Shown: positions 1-8,873, counted from the first letter of the stretch. The stretch: DNA of 64,000 bases from Mycobacterium sp. GA-1199 (GCF_001500045.1 NZ_LQIX01000012.1:434001-498000), one strand, 5' to 3'. Notes: generated by a model from the sequence alone, not told the origin. Translations and numbers: made by a program.

Positions 1-176
1 AGCATCACCAAGGCCCCGTTGATGCGCAGCGCGGCGTGAAACAGTCGCTTGCCGTCGGGTCCGGGTACGCGGCCGAGTTCCTCGGCGTCGAACGCCTTGA
101 CGTAGAAGTCGATGGCCGCAGCGCCATCGCTGACCGTGAGCATGGGCGACACCGTGGGCTGAAAGTCGATAGCCAT
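1..176 (-). CDS. VOC (glyoxalase/bleomycin-resistance fold) family protein, partial
   Basis: Minus-strand gene running off the left edge, so only the first 58 or so codons are visible. It begins with ATG at 176, preceded by a good ribosome binding site (GAGAGGAG, about 8 bases away). The visible protein starts MAIDFQPTVSPMLTVSDG, then A-I-D-F-Y-V-K-A-F and a conserved G-P-D-G-K-R segment. This is the first beta-alpha-beta unit of PhnB/glyoxalase-like VOC proteins, which bind a metal in a paired fold and act on varied small substrates. The substrate cannot be told from this part. Confident of the fold, not of the function. Confidence 0.7.
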   Translation of the reverse strand, partial: MAIDFQPTVSPMLTVSDGAAAIDFYVKAFDAEELGRVPGPDGKRLFHAALRINGALVM

Positions 177-371
177 CAGAAGAGCTCCTCTCGAATAGGT
201 TGCGTCCCGCGAACGGGGTCGTCAGTACCGACCGGGCGCGTGCACGCAATTCATCGGTACACCGGCCATGCAACCACCGCCCACCGACAAGCCTTAGCGG
301 GTTGATCGCACGCATGGCATGAGGGCAATCAACCGCTTAGTGCGCCCAGCCCCCGCCCCTGGGACGCGAAA

Positions 372-989
372 TCAGACGATCGAGAACGACGGCGGCAGGC
401 TGTCGCGGCCCGTCAGCGCCATCAGCACCGTCTCACCCTGCTGCTCGGCCGCCATGCGCGCCGCCAACACCAACGCCTCCTCCAGCACCGAACCCGGCAG
501 CGTGAACGAAAGATCAACGGCGCGTGCGATGTCCAGGCTGTGCACGGCCAGCTCGAACGTCCGCGTCGGCAGATAGGTCCGCAATCGGATGCCCAACCCG
601 CCGAGCACCCGGATCAACGGGTCGCCCACCGTCTCCAGCCGCGCGAGCGCTCGGGAGACGAGGTCGGCCACGGCTGCCGCCGGGTCCTCACCGAGGTTGC
701 GTCCGGCTTGCCGCCCGCGCTCGGCCACGTCGGCGGGGTCCAACCCCAGCGCCGTCGGGTTCACCCGCGCGTAGTACTCCTGCGGCGTGGCGATGTCCTC
801 GCGGTCGGCGGGCGTCTCGAGGTAGGTGAGCACCGTGGTCAGCGAGCGCGACGTGTGCCCGACAAGCGAGCGCAGATCCCAGTCGCCCAGACCGGGACCC
901 GACCACGCGTCGGCGGGAATGCGGCCGACCAGGTCCGCGAAACTGTGCGCCGCCGAGGCGAACGTCTCCAGGATCGAGGGCGCAGTCAC
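372..989 (-). CDS. Mycothiol-dependent maleylpyruvate isomerase / DinB-like family protein
   Basis: About 205 residues. I start it at GTG 989, whose GTGA overlaps the stop of the upstream citA gene by four bases, implying translational coupling. A longer reading from 1112 would run deep into citA and is rejected. The protein starts VTAPSILETF and has the features of the MDMPI N-terminal/DinB_2 fold: an N-terminal helix with LVGRIPADAW, then GDWDLRSLVGHTSRS, where the histidine fits the family metal-ligand position, and later FELAVHSLDIARA with a second histidine. Family members are actinobacterial mycothiol-dependent enzymes or detoxification proteins. The exact substrate is unknown. Its operon with citA may only reflect shared expression. 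Confidence 0.65.
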   Translation of the reverse strand: MTAPSILETFASAAHSFADLVGRIPADAWSGPGLGDWDLRSLVGHTSRSLTTVLTYLETPADREDIATPQEYYARVNPTALGLDPADVAERGRQAGRNLGEDPAAAVADLVSRALARLETVGDPLIRVLGGLGIRLRTYLPTRTFELAVHSLDIARAVDLSFTLPGSVLEEALVLAARMAAEQQGETVLMALTGRDSLPPSFSIV

Positions 990-2104
990 GACCGGACGAC
1001 TTGGTCCCAGCCCTCGACCGACTCGGGGCTGCGCGGCTCCGGGCCGACGTAGATCGCCGACGGACGCACCAGCTTGCCGAGCCGCTTCTGCTCGAGGATG
1101 TGTGCACACCATCCGGCGGTGCGCCCGCAGGTGAACATCGCCGGCATCATCTTGGTCGGCACCTGGGCGAAGTCGAGGATCACCGCCGCCCAGAACTCGA
1201 CGTTGGTCTCGATGGCGCGGTCGGGTCGCCGCTCCCGCAGTTCGGCAAGGGCGGCCTGCTCGAGCGCGGCGGCGACCTCGTAACGCGGCGCCTCGAGACG
1301 CTTGGCCGTCGCCCGCAGCACCCGGGCCCGCGGATCTTCGGCGCGGTACACCCGATGCCCGAAGCCCATGAGCTTCTCGTTGCGGTCGAGGATGCCCGTG
1401 ACGACCGAGCGGGCGTCGCCCGTCTTCTCGGCCTCCTCGATCATCGGGATCACCCGAGCCGGTGCGCCGCCGTGCAGCGGCCCGCTCATCGCGCCGATCG
1501 CGCCTGACAGGGCGGCCGCGACGTCGGCGCCGGTCGACGCGATCACGCGGGCGGTGAAGGTCGAGGCGTTCATACCGTGCTCGGCGGCGCTGACCCAGTA
1601 GGCGTCGATGGCCTCGACGTGACGGGGATCCGGATCACCCTGCCAGCGAGTCATGAATCGCTCTGTCACCGTGGAACATTCGTCGATGGTGCGCTGCGGG
1701 ACCGCGGGCCGATAGATCCCGCGCGCGGACTGCGCGACGTAGGAAAGCGCCATTACCGAGGCCCGCGCGAGGTGCTCGCGGGCCGTCGCGTCGTCAATGT
1801 CGAGCAGCGGGGGATAGCCCCAGATCGGGGCCAACATCGCCAGACCGGCCTGGACGTCGACGCGCACGTCGCCGCTGTGGATCGGCAGCGGAAACGGTTC
1901 AGCGGGCGGCAGACCGTTGCCGAACTTGCCGTCGACCAGCAGCGCCCACACGTCGCCGAAGGTCACCCGCTGGTTGACCAGATCCTCGATGTCGACGCCG
2001 CGGTAGCGCAGTGCGCCGCCGTCCTTGTCGGGTTCGGCGATCTCGGAAGTGAAGGCGACGACGCCTTCGAGGCCGGGTACGAAGTCTTCGGGCACCGCGC
2101 TCAT
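986..2104 (-). CDS. citA: Citrate synthase 2 (citA type)
   Basis: 372 residues, ATG start at 2104. Condenses oxaloacetate and acetyl-CoA to citrate in the cytoplasm (TCA cycle entry). The citrate-synthase signature is clear: SGPLHGGAPARV with the substrate-binding histidine, MGFGHRVYR with the second catalytic histidine, and a late NVEFWAAVILD segment where the catalytic aspartate of other citrate synthases is replaced by E in the similar string (GltA2 in this window has NVDFYTG). It is shorter than GltA2 at 3.7 kb and belongs to the actinobacterial CitA group (Rv0889c type). It is the first gene of a two-gene minus-strand unit with the isomerase-like gene and is divergent from pdxH with 83 bases between. 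Two citrate synthases so close together is normal for mycobacteria. Confidence 0.9.
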   Translation of the reverse strand: MSAVPEDFVPGLEGVVAFTSEIAEPDKDGGALRYRGVDIEDLVNQRVTFGDVWALLVDGKFGNGLPPAEPFPLPIHSGDVRVDVQAGLAMLAPIWGYPPLLDIDDATAREHLARASVMALSYVAQSARGIYRPAVPQRTIDECSTVTERFMTRWQGDPDPRHVEAIDAYWVSAAEHGMNASTFTARVIASTGADVAAALSGAIGAMSGPLHGGAPARVIPMIEEAEKTGDARSVVTGILDRNEKLMGFGHRVYRAEDPRARVLRATAKRLEAPRYEVAAALEQAALAELRERRPDRAIETNVEFWAAVILDFAQVPTKMMPAMFTCGRTAGWCAHILEQKRLGKLVRPSAIYVGPEPRSPESVEGWDQVVRS

Positions 2105-2187
2105 GGCCAGATTCTTGCACCTCTCGATCGGTGCTCATCTGGCGGTTGCTGACACGACGGCAGCCGATGTGGGCGTAGCGTTGTCGC

Positions 2188-2850
2188 GTGGCGGAGGTAG
2201 GCCCAGAACACTTGGCGAGGATGCGGGTGGAATACGGTTCTGCGGAAAAGGACGGCAGTCCCGATCTGGATGTCGATTGGTTGGCCGACGGCTGGGTTAC
2301 GTTGCTGCGCAAGTGGTTAGCCGATGCCGAGCGCGCCGGTGTCGCAGAACCCAACGCCATGGTGGTCGGCACGGTCGACAGCCGCGGGCGGCCCGTCACC
2401 CGGTCGGTGTTGTGCAAGAGCGTCGACGACACGGGCATCACGTTCTACACCAACTACGACTCCGACAAGGGCGAGCAGCTGGCGGCGACGCCGTACGCGT
2501 CGGCCACCTTCCCCTGGTATCTGACCGGGCGCCAGGTCCACGTCCGCGGACCGGTGAGGAAGGTGTCGGCGGAGGAGACCGCCGAATACTGGTCGAAGCG
2601 ACCGCGTGGGTCGCAGTTGGGTGCCTGGGCGTCGTACCAGTCGAAGCCGATCGCCTCGCGCGCGGCACTGCTGGAGCAACTGGCCGAGGTGACGCGGCGC
2701 TTCGAAGCCCACGACACGGTGCCTGTGCCGCCGAACTGGGGCGGCTATTTGATCGCCGCCGACGTCGTTGAGTTCTGGCAGGGCCGGGAGAACCGGGTGC
2801 ACAACAGGATTCGCATTCAGGACGGCCGCATCGAGCGGCTGCAGCCGTAG
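2188..2850 (+). CDS. pdxH: Pyridoxamine 5'-phosphate oxidase
   Basis: 220 residues, GTG start at 2188. FMN-dependent oxidation of pyridoxamine or pyridoxine 5'-phosphate to pyridoxal 5'-phosphate, the last step of vitamin B6 salvage. The FMN-binding region is seen in [22 protein letters not shown] followed by [13 protein letters not shown], and the C-terminal substrate and FMN contact region in SYQSKPI, WGGYLI and [12 protein letters not shown]. Length and motif order match the PdxH family throughout. It stands between divergent citA and the TetR gene, an arrangement seen in related mycobacteria. Confidence 0.93.
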   Translation: MAEVGPEHLARMRVEYGSAEKDGSPDLDVDWLADGWVTLLRKWLADAERAGVAEPNAMVVGTVDSRGRPVTRSVLCKSVDDTGITFYTNYDSDKGEQLAATPYASATFPWYLTGRQVHVRGPVRKVSAEETAEYWSKRPRGSQLGAWASYQSKPIASRAALLEQLAEVTRRFEAHDTVPVPPNWGGYLIAADVVEFWQGRENRVHNRIRIQDGRIERLQP

Positions 2851-2972
2851 CGCCGAGCCGATTCCATTGATTCGCTGTGCCTTTTACAAGATCACAAACA
2901 TTCACGTCGTGGGTCTATCTCATTGGTCAATTTCTTAGCTCACTCATAGGTTCGACCGTTAGGATCGCGTTC

Positions 2973-3623
2973 GTGCCTGACGGTAGGGGGGCGCGGACTA
3001 TCGGGCTGCGCGAGCGCAAGAAGCAGCGCACGCGTGCGACTCTCATCGACGCCGCCGTGGAACTGTGCAACGGGCAGGGTTTCGACAACACCACCGTCGA
3101 CCAGATCGCCGCGGTAGCCGACGTCTCACCGCGCACCTTCAGCAGGTACTTCCCGACCAAGGACTCCATCGCACTGGCTCTGGTCGATGAAATCGTCGAC
3201 CAAGTCGCCGTCGAGCTGGCCCGCCAACCCCCCGAGCTGAACCACTTCGAGGCGATCCTGCGCGCCTACGTCGCAATGGCTCGGGCGTCGAAACATGCCA
3301 GGCCTGGCGAGCTGACGGCCGAGCGGGTCTTGTGTATCACCCGGCTCGTTCTGTTGTCGCCGGCGCTGCGGCAGGTCACCGTTGAGTTCCGCGGCAACGC
3401 CGTTGAAGCCGTGTTGGCCAAGCGGATGGGCGTCACCCTGGATGATCGCCGAGTCCGGTTGGCATCTTCGACCTGGGGAGCGGTGATCGTTACCGCGCTC
3501 AATGATGCGGTGCAGTTCAGCGGGGATCCGTCACAGGTGACCATCGACGACCTGATCGAGCGCTTGGAGACGGTCTTCGCGGAGTTCACCGGCCTGTTGG
3601 GTAATCTGCGGCTGCCCGTCTGA
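2973..3623 (+). CDS. TetR-family transcriptional regulator
   Basis: 216 residues from GTG 2973. I prefer this start because it puts the protein directly before the usual GLRERKKQRTRATLIDAAVEL helix. The longer reading from 2877 adds 32 residues coded by AT-rich intergenic-looking DNA. A TAGGAT hexamer at 2960-2965 lies only seven bases before the GTG, so the message may be leaderless. The helix-turn-helix is in residues about 12-60 (TTVDQIAAVADVSPRTFSRYF, then PTKDSI). The C-terminal ligand domain is not assignable. It lies 97 bases before gltA2 on the same strand, but target genes cannot be inferred with confidence. Confidence 0.85.
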   Translation: MPDGRGARTIGLRERKKQRTRATLIDAAVELCNGQGFDNTTVDQIAAVADVSPRTFSRYFPTKDSIALALVDEIVDQVAVELARQPPELNHFEAILRAYVAMARASKHARPGELTAERVLCITRLVLLSPALRQVTVEFRGNAVEAVLAKRMGVTLDDRRVRLASSTWGAVIVTALNDAVQFSGDPSQVTIDDLIERLETVFAEFTGLLGNLRLPV

Positions 3624-3720
3624 GCAAGTGACCGCCCCCGGCGGGGCACGCCTGCCGGAATGGGACTACCTTTTGTAGGAGCAATGTCCGAATACTCCCA
3701 GCAGCGACGAAGGGAACCTC

Positions 3721-5028
3721 GTGGCCGATAACGCGAAGAGTGGGGAAGGGCAAGCCACCCTCTCCTACCCCGGTGGCACGCTCGACCTTGACATCGTTTC
3801 CGCCACCGAAGGCGCTGATGGCATCGCGCTGGGGTCACTTCTGGCGAAGTCCGGTTACACGACCTTCGACGAGGGCTTCGTCAACACCGCATCGACCAAG
3901 AGTGCGATCACCTACATCGACGGCGACGCCGGCATCCTGCGTTACCGCGGCTACCCGATCGAGCAGCTCGCCGAGAAGTCGAATTTCATCGAGGTCAGCT
4001 ACCTGCTCATCTACGGTGAGCTGCCCACGAAGGAAAAGCTCGCGGAGTTCACCACGCGGATTCAGCGGCACACGCTGCTGCACGAGGACCTCAAGCGGTT
4101 CTTCGACGGCTTCCCGGCCAACGCCCACCCGATGCCGGTGCTGTCGAGCGCGGTCAACGCGCTGTCGACGTACTACGAGGATTCGCTCGACCCGTTCGAC
4201 GACAACCAGGTAGAGCTGTCGACCATCCGGCTGCTGGCCAAGCTGCCGACCATCGCGGCCTACGCCTACAAGAAGTCCGCGGGCCAACCGTTTCTGTACC
4301 CGGACAACTCGCTGACGCTGGTCGAGAACTTCCTACGGATGACGTTCGGCTTCCCCGCCGAGCCCTACGAGGTCGATCCCGAGATCGTCCGCGCGCTGGA
4401 CATGTTGTTCATCCTGCACGCCGATCACGAGCAGAACTGCTCGACGTCGACGGTGCGGCTGGTCGGCTCGTCGCAGGCCAACCTGTTCACGTCGATCTCC
4501 GGTGGCATCAACGCGTTGTGGGGCCCGCTGCACGGCGGCGCCAACCAGGCGGTCCTGGAGATGTTGGAGAAGATCCGCCAGGCCGACTTCGACGTCCACG
4601 AGTTCATCAAGAAGGTGAAGAACCGCGAGGACGGCGTGAAGCTGATGGGCTTCGGTCACCGGGTCTACAAGAACTACGACCCGCGCGCGCGCATCGTCAA
4701 GGAGCAGGCCGACAAGATTCTGGGCAAGCTCGGCGGCGACGACGAGATGCTGGACATCGCACGGACTCTCGAGGAAGCCGCGCTCACCGACGACTTCTTC
4801 ATCGAGCGCAAGCTCTACCCGAACGTCGACTTCTACACGGGTGTGATCTACCGGGCGATGGGCTTCCCGACGCGCATGTTCACCGTGCTGTTCGCGCTCG
4901 GCCGGCTGCCCGGTTGGATCGCGCACTGGCGGGAGATGCACGACGAGGGCAGCGGCAAGATCGGCCGCCCGCGCCAGGTCTACACCGGTTACACCGAACG
5001 CGACTACAAGGACGTCAACAGCCGCTAG
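3721..5028 (+). CDS. gltA2: Citrate synthase (main TCA-cycle enzyme)
   Basis: 435 residues, GTG start at 3721 with GAAGGGAA about six bases upstream. Type II-length citrate synthase. Visible features include LHADHEQNCSTSTVR, GPLHGGANQAV with the oxaloacetate-binding histidine, MGFGHRVYKNYDPRAR with the second histidine, and NVDFYTGV with the catalytic aspartate. The N-terminal about 60 residues form the beta-strand extension typical of hexameric enzymes. Corresponds to mycobacterial GltA2 (Rv0896 type). Followed by 140 bases holding inverted repeats and then an MFS gene. Confidence 0.95.
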   Translation: MADNAKSGEGQATLSYPGGTLDLDIVSATEGADGIALGSLLAKSGYTTFDEGFVNTASTKSAITYIDGDAGILRYRGYPIEQLAEKSNFIEVSYLLIYGELPTKEKLAEFTTRIQRHTLLHEDLKRFFDGFPANAHPMPVLSSAVNALSTYYEDSLDPFDDNQVELSTIRLLAKLPTIAAYAYKKSAGQPFLYPDNSLTLVENFLRMTFGFPAEPYEVDPEIVRALDMLFILHADHEQNCSTSTVRLVGSSQANLFTSISGGINALWGPLHGGANQAVLEMLEKIRQADFDVHEFIKKVKNREDGVKLMGFGHRVYKNYDPRARIVKEQADKILGKLGGDDEMLDIARTLEEAALTDDFFIERKLYPNVDFYTGVIYRAMGFPTRMFTVLFALGRLPGWIAHWREMHDEGSGKIGRPRQVYTGYTERDYKDVNSR

Positions 5029-5049
5029 GTGAGCGGCCATCGTCGGCCG

Positions 5050-5100
5050 AACGTGGGTTACCCGCACGTTCTGGACGCCCGGAGCGTGACGTAACCCCAC
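5050..5100 (+). terminator. Inverted repeats after gltA2, possible terminator
   Basis: Twenty-two bases past the gltA2 stop, GTGGGTTAC (5053-5061) can pair with GTAACCCCAC (5091-5100) with one bulged base. Nested inside, AACGTG (5050-5055) pairs with CACGTT (5065-5070). No T-run follows, so this would be a non-canonical mycobacterial hairpin terminator or a conserved RNA structure. The pairing is seen directly; the role is inferred. Confidence 0.35.
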
Positions 5101-5142
5101 ACTCGACGTCGCGTATCTCACTGGCAGATGCCTTGCCGGCCG

Positions 5143-5166
5143 AACAGTTGTAGTTTCACAATTGTT
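5143..5166. promoter_or_regulatory. Candidate MarR operator before the MFS-MarR operon
   Basis: Arms AACAGTTGT (5143-5151) and ACAATTGTT (5158-5166) form an inverted repeat with one mismatch and a six-base spacer, ending two bases before the GTG start of the MFS gene. MarR-family regulators commonly bind TTGT...ACAA type palindromes that overlap their own promoter, and the MarR gene is the second gene of this unit. Autoregulation is therefore the likely logic. Confidence 0.5.
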
Positions 5167-5168
5167 GG

Positions 5169-6626
5169 GTGAATGAAACCGTCGTCCGGTCATCCCCCGC
5201 TTCGCGGGGGCCCAGAGCGGCTCGGCGTAAGGCCATCATCTTGGTGACCTGCTGCCTGAGCCTGCTGATCGTGTCGATGGACGCGACCATCGTCAATGTC
5301 GCGATTCCCAACATCCGCGCCGACCTCGACGCCACCGGGTCCCAGCTCCAATGGGTGATCGACATCTACACGCTGGTGTTGGCCTCGTTGTTGTTGTTGT
5401 CGGGAGCGGCTGCGGACCGGTTCGGTCGGCGGGGCACGTTCCAGCTCGGGCTGACGGTGTTCGCGGTCGCGTCGCTGCTGTGCAGCCTGGCGCCGAACAT
5501 CGAGACGCTGATCGCCGCACGCTTACTACAGGCGATCGGAGGATCCATGATGAACCCGGTCGCGATGTCGATCATCACGCAGGTGTTCACCGGGCGGGTG
5601 GAACGAGCGCGAGCCATCGGCGTATGGGGTGGCGTGGTCGGCATCTCGATGGCTGCGGGGCCGATTGTCGGCGGTGTGCTCATCGAGTGGATCAACTGGC
5701 GCGCGGTGTTCTGGATCAATCTGCCGATCTGCGCGGTGGCGATTCTGCTGACCGTCATCTTCGTCCCGAGATCCAAGTCGCTGACAATGCGCGACGTCGA
5801 CCCGGTCGGACAGGCCCTCGGCATGGCGTTCCTGTTCGGCCTCGTCTTCGTACTCATCGAAGGCCCGGTCATGGGGTGGGCAGATGTTCGTACGATCGCC
5901 GTGACGGTCGGCGCGGTCGCCGCCTTCGTTGGCTTTCTGGCTTACGAAGCGCGCAGGCGGGACCCGTTCATCGACCTGAGGTTTTTCCGGAGTATCCCGT
6001 TCGCGTCGGCGACCATGATCGCGGTGTGCGCGTTCGCGTCGTGGGGTGCCTTCCTGTTCATGATGTCGCTGTACCTGCAGGACGAGCGTGGCTTCTCGGC
6101 GTTCCACACGGGGTTGATCTATCTGCCGATAGCCGTTGGGGCGCTGGTGTTCTCGCCACTGTCGGGCCGGATGGTGGGGCGGTTCGGCGCGCGGCCGTCG
6201 CTGTTGATCGCCGGGACGCTCATCACGGCGGCGACGGTCATGCTCGCTCAGCTGTCGGCGTCGACGCCGGTGTGGCAACTGCTGGTGATCTTCGCGGTCT
6301 TCGGTATCGGGTTCTCGATGGTCAATGCGCCGGTGACCAATGCGGCGGTCAGCGGAATGCCGACCGACCGGGCGGGCGCCGCGTCGGCGATCGCGTCGAC
6401 CAGCAGACAGGTCGGAGTGAGTGTCGGTGTGGCGCTGTGTGGTTCGGTTGCGGGCGGCGCGCTGGCCGCGACGGGTCCCGGCTTCGCCGAGGCCGCCCGC
6501 CCGCTGTGGCTGATCTGCGCGATTCTCGGGGTGGTGATCATCGTCCTCGGCTTCTACTCGACCTCCAGACGAGCGTTGCGGTCGGCCGATCGGCTGGAAC
6601 CGTTGGTGGCGACCGATGTCCGGTAA
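5169..6626 (+). CDS. MFS multidrug efflux transporter, DHA2 (14-TM) type
   Basis: 485 residues from GTG 5169. An inner-membrane proton-driven drug exporter of the EmrB/QacA group by length and motifs. After a basic 22-residue N-terminus come many hydrophobic segments. The first holds SMDATIVNVAIPNI, the standard DHA2 TM1 motif. GAAADRFGRRGTF is the loop 2-3 motif A, and GPIVGGVLIEW is the TM5 motif C of antiporters. The downstream marR gene overlaps by 11 bases, so both are co-transcribed, and a MarR-like operator lies just upstream. The transported compound is unknown. An early GC-rich hairpin lies inside the coding sequence at 5194-5210. Confidence 0.88.
   Translation: MNETVVRSSPASRGPRAARRKAIILVTCCLSLLIVSMDATIVNVAIPNIRADLDATGSQLQWVIDIYTLVLASLLLLSGAAADRFGRRGTFQLGLTVFAVASLLCSLAPNIETLIAARLLQAIGGSMMNPVAMSIITQVFTGRVERARAIGVWGGVVGISMAAGPIVGGVLIEWINWRAVFWINLPICAVAILLTVIFVPRSKSLTMRDVDPVGQALGMAFLFGLVFVLIEGPVMGWADVRTIAVTVGAVAAFVGFLAYEARRRDPFIDLRFFRSIPFASATMIAVCAFASWGAFLFMMSLYLQDERGFSAFHTGLIYLPIAVGALVFSPLSGRMVGRFGARPSLLIAGTLITAATVMLAQLSASTPVWQLLVIFAVFGIGFSMVNAPVTNAAVSGMPTDRAGAASAIASTSRQVGVSVGVALCGSVAGGALAATGPGFAEAARPLWLICAILGVVIIVLGFYSTSRRALRSADRLEPLVATDVR
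5194..5210 (+). repeat. Perfect GC hairpin at the 5' end of the MFS coding region
   Basis: CCCCCGC (5194-5200) and GCGGGGG (5204-5210) are perfect complements around a TTC loop, 25 bases after the proposed start. Such a stable stem near the start could slow initiation, or it may hint that the true start lies further down, for example before the IILVTCC membrane segment. Confidence 0.55.
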
Positions 6627-7032
6627 GCGTGTGGCCGACGAGGCGTGGCGGGCGATGGCGGCCTTCGTCGTCGAGAACCACGACAGCTGGAAGCGGGCGG
6701 TCGTCGAGCAGTCCGGGCTGCCGTTCAGCAGGGTGCGCATCCTGCGACGGTTGAGCCGACGGCCGATGACCGTGAAGGAGTTGGCGCAAGCGGCAACCGT
6801 CGACGCGCCGGCCGCGACCGTCGCGGTCAACGACCTTGAAGGGCGCGGGCTCGTTGTGCGTCAAGTTGATCCGGCCAACCGCCGGTGCAAACGGGTGTCG
6901 CTCACCGATGCGGGACGCGCCATGGTGGCCAGGATCGACGCGATCGACGACCCGGCGCCCGACGCCATGGTGAACCTGGACCAAGCTGATCTCGAGGCGC
7001 TGCGTCGCATTGTGACCAAGATGCGGTCTTAG
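6616..7032 (+). CDS. MarR-family transcriptional regulator
   Basis: 138 residues, ATG start at 6616 inside the end of the MFS gene (11-base overlap). Winged-helix regulator: LPFSRVRILRRLSRRPMTVKEL, then AATVDAPAATVAVNDLEGRGLV (recognition helix) and a wing with VDPANRRCKRVSLTDAGRA, which is typical of the family. It probably represses the MFS-marR operon from the palindrome at 5143-5166. Its stop overlaps by three bases with the stop of the convergent oxidoreductase gene. Confidence 0.88.
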   Translation: MSGKRVADEAWRAMAAFVVENHDSWKRAVVEQSGLPFSRVRILRRLSRRPMTVKELAQAATVDAPAATVAVNDLEGRGLVVRQVDPANRRCKRVSLTDAGRAMVARIDAIDDPAPDAMVNLDQADLEALRRIVTKMRS

Positions 7033-8597
7033 CCCTCCAACACCGCCATCGCGGCATTGTGCCCGCCGATCCCCGATACTCCGCCACCCCGACGTGATCC
7101 CGACCCGCACAGGAGGATTCGGTCATGCGCGGTCGCCACACCCCACCGTTGAGCCGGGGTGTCGAGTGGCTCGTCATTCTCGGCGAACGGCCACGCCAGC
7201 CCACCGTGAAAGATGTGCCCACCAGTCATACCGAGCGAGTGTTCGAGGTCGACGGTGGTCTTCGTCTCAATGCACAGCCGGCCCGCCGAGTCCTCTATCA
7301 GCACGTCCTGAATGGGTTCGGCCAGAACGGAATTCAATGAACTGAGTACCGCCGATGTCAATGTGTCCCGCATCCGATCGGGGTCACCCGACGACACCAG
7401 GTGGTGAGGGGTGTGCAGACCGAACAGGGTCAGCGTCTGCGCACCAGCGGCGCGAAGTTCATCGGACAAAATCGACGGGTCGGTCAGCGAGTGGCAGTAG
7501 ATCTCACACGGCAGCGGGTCCGGTACCAGGCCGTCGGCCGCTCGCAGATATGCCGAGTCCAACTCACTGTACGTCTCGTTGATGTGGAAGGTCCCGCCGA
7601 ATGCCTGCTCCGGTGTGGCGGTCTGGTCGCGCAACCGCGGTAGGCGCTGCAGCATCAGGTTCACCTTGACCTGCGCACCCGGCGTCGACTCCGGCGGCTG
7701 CTCACCCAGCAAGCCCGCCAACACCGTGGGCGTCACGTTGGCCAGTACCACCTCCCCGTGTACGGAGTGGTCGACGCCATCGCAGCGGTACCGCACTTCA
7801 CCCTCTGGGTCGAGAGCGTATACCTCAGTGCCGCAGGTGATTTCGGCACCTGATCCGGTTGCAGCGGCTGCCAGCGCACCGGTGACGGCGCCCATCCCGC
7901 CGATCGGCACGTCCCAGTCTCCGGTTCCGCCACCGAGCAGGTGGTAGAGAAAGCAGACGTTCTGAATCAACGACGGGTCGTCGAGGCGGGCGAACGTTCC
8001 GATCAACGCGTCGGTGGCCATCACACCGCGCACGACGTCGTTGTCGACGACAGAGGTAATCCCGTGCCCGATCGGCTCGTCGACCATCGACCGCCACACG
8101 GCTTCGTCATCCACGAGAGCACGCGCCTGACTACGCGTCAGAAGCGGTTGCAGCAGCGTCGGCCATAGTCGCTCGACGAGGCCACCGCACCGGCGGTAAA
8201 ACTCGGCGAACCGCGGCCCGTCGTCGGCCGCGCCGATTGCGTCGAATGTTGACGTGGGGCCGATCAGCAGTCCGGTGCGTCCGCCGGTCGCTGGGTCGGG
8301 CGTATAGGACGAGTAGCGACGACGCACCAAGCGCACCCGCGCGCCGAGGTCGTCGACGATCCGTCGGGGCAACAGGCTGACGAGGTAGGAGTACCGCGAC
8401 AGTCGGGCGTCGATTCCTTCAAAGGCGTACGCGGATACCGCCGCGCCGCCGACATGGTCGAGGCGCTCCAGTACCCGTACCCGGCGACCCGCCTTCGCCA
8501 GATAGGCCGCCGCGACGAGGCCGTTGTGCCCGCCGCCGACAATGACGGCGTCGTATGTCGCCTCCGGAGCGGCTCCGGGGGCGTAGCTGGGACTCAG
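7029..8597 (-). CDS. FAD-dependent oxidoreductase, phytoene-desaturase-like
   Basis: About 522 residues if it begins at CTG 8597, which overlaps the stop of the DUF2630 gene as CTGA. The only standard start in frame is GTG 8699, which would add 34 low-complexity residues and overlap the upstream gene by 106 bases. The protein has a classical N-terminal dinucleotide fold, YDAVIVGGGHNGLVAAAYLAKAG, followed by VLERLDHVGGAAVS, and a C-terminal LLCGSGSRRGGGVSGIGGHNAA that completes the FAD site. This is the phytoene dehydrogenase-like NAD(P)/FAD family (Rv0897c type by position). The substrate is not known. Convergent with marR. Confidence 0.85.
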   Translation of the reverse strand: MSPSYAPGAAPEATYDAVIVGGGHNGLVAAAYLAKAGRRVRVLERLDHVGGAAVSAYAFEGIDARLSRYSYLVSLLPRRIVDDLGARVRLVRRRYSSYTPDPATGGRTGLLIGPTSTFDAIGAADDGPRFAEFYRRCGGLVERLWPTLLQPLLTRSQARALVDDEAVWRSMVDEPIGHGITSVVDNDVVRGVMATDALIGTFARLDDPSLIQNVCFLYHLLGGGTGDWDVPIGGMGAVTGALAAAATGSGAEITCGTEVYALDPEGEVRYRCDGVDHSVHGEVVLANVTPTVLAGLLGEQPPESTPGAQVKVNLMLQRLPRLRDQTATPEQAFGGTFHINETYSELDSAYLRAADGLVPDPLPCEIYCHSLTDPSILSDELRAAGAQTLTLFGLHTPHHLVSSGDPDRMRDTLTSAVLSSLNSVLAEPIQDVLIEDSAGRLCIETKTTVDLEHSLGMTGGHIFHGGLAWPFAENDEPLDTPAQRWGVATAHDRILLCGSGSRRGGGVSGIGGHNAAMAVLEG

Positions 8598-8842
8598 TTC
8601 AGGTAGCCCTCGACCTCGTCGGGCGGACGCACTTCGGCTTCCCGCGGATCGCCGCCGGTCTCCCGCAGGGCACGGCGCTGCCGCAGCAGATCCCAGCACT
8701 GGTCGAGCTGCACCTCGACGGCCTTCAACCGGCGATGCTCCTCGGACTCGTCGATCTCGCGGTTCTGAAGCTTGGCCCGCAGATCCTGCTCCTCGGCGAC
8801 CAGCCGGTTGACCTGGTCGAGAATGTCTTGATCTTTGGTCAC
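8594..8842 (-). CDS. DUF2630 family small protein
   Basis: 82 residues from GTG 8842. The longer frame from 8992 would run antisense through the FKBP start and is rejected. The protein begins VTKDQDILDQVNRLVAEEQDL and is a strongly helical, charged sequence (LQNREIDESEEHRRLKAVEVQLDQCWDLLRQRRA), ending in VRPPDEVEGYLN. It matches the actinobacterial DUF2630 family, function unknown, likely a two-helix coiled coil. Position and size fit the Rv0898c gene of M. tuberculosis. Likely co-transcribed with the downstream oxidoreductase, and divergent from the FKBP gene with 31 bases between. Confidence 0.8.
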   Translation of the reverse strand: MTKDQDILDQVNRLVAEEQDLRAKLQNREIDESEEHRRLKAVEVQLDQCWDLLRQRRALRETGGDPREAEVRPPDEVEGYLN

Positions 8843-8873
8843 AGCACCAGTCTGCCCGACTACCGTGAGTGCG

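Noticed and set aside
2877..2972. N-terminal extension of the TetR gene
   Set aside because: AT-rich promoter-like DNA; the translation is hydrophobic and unlike TetR N-termini.
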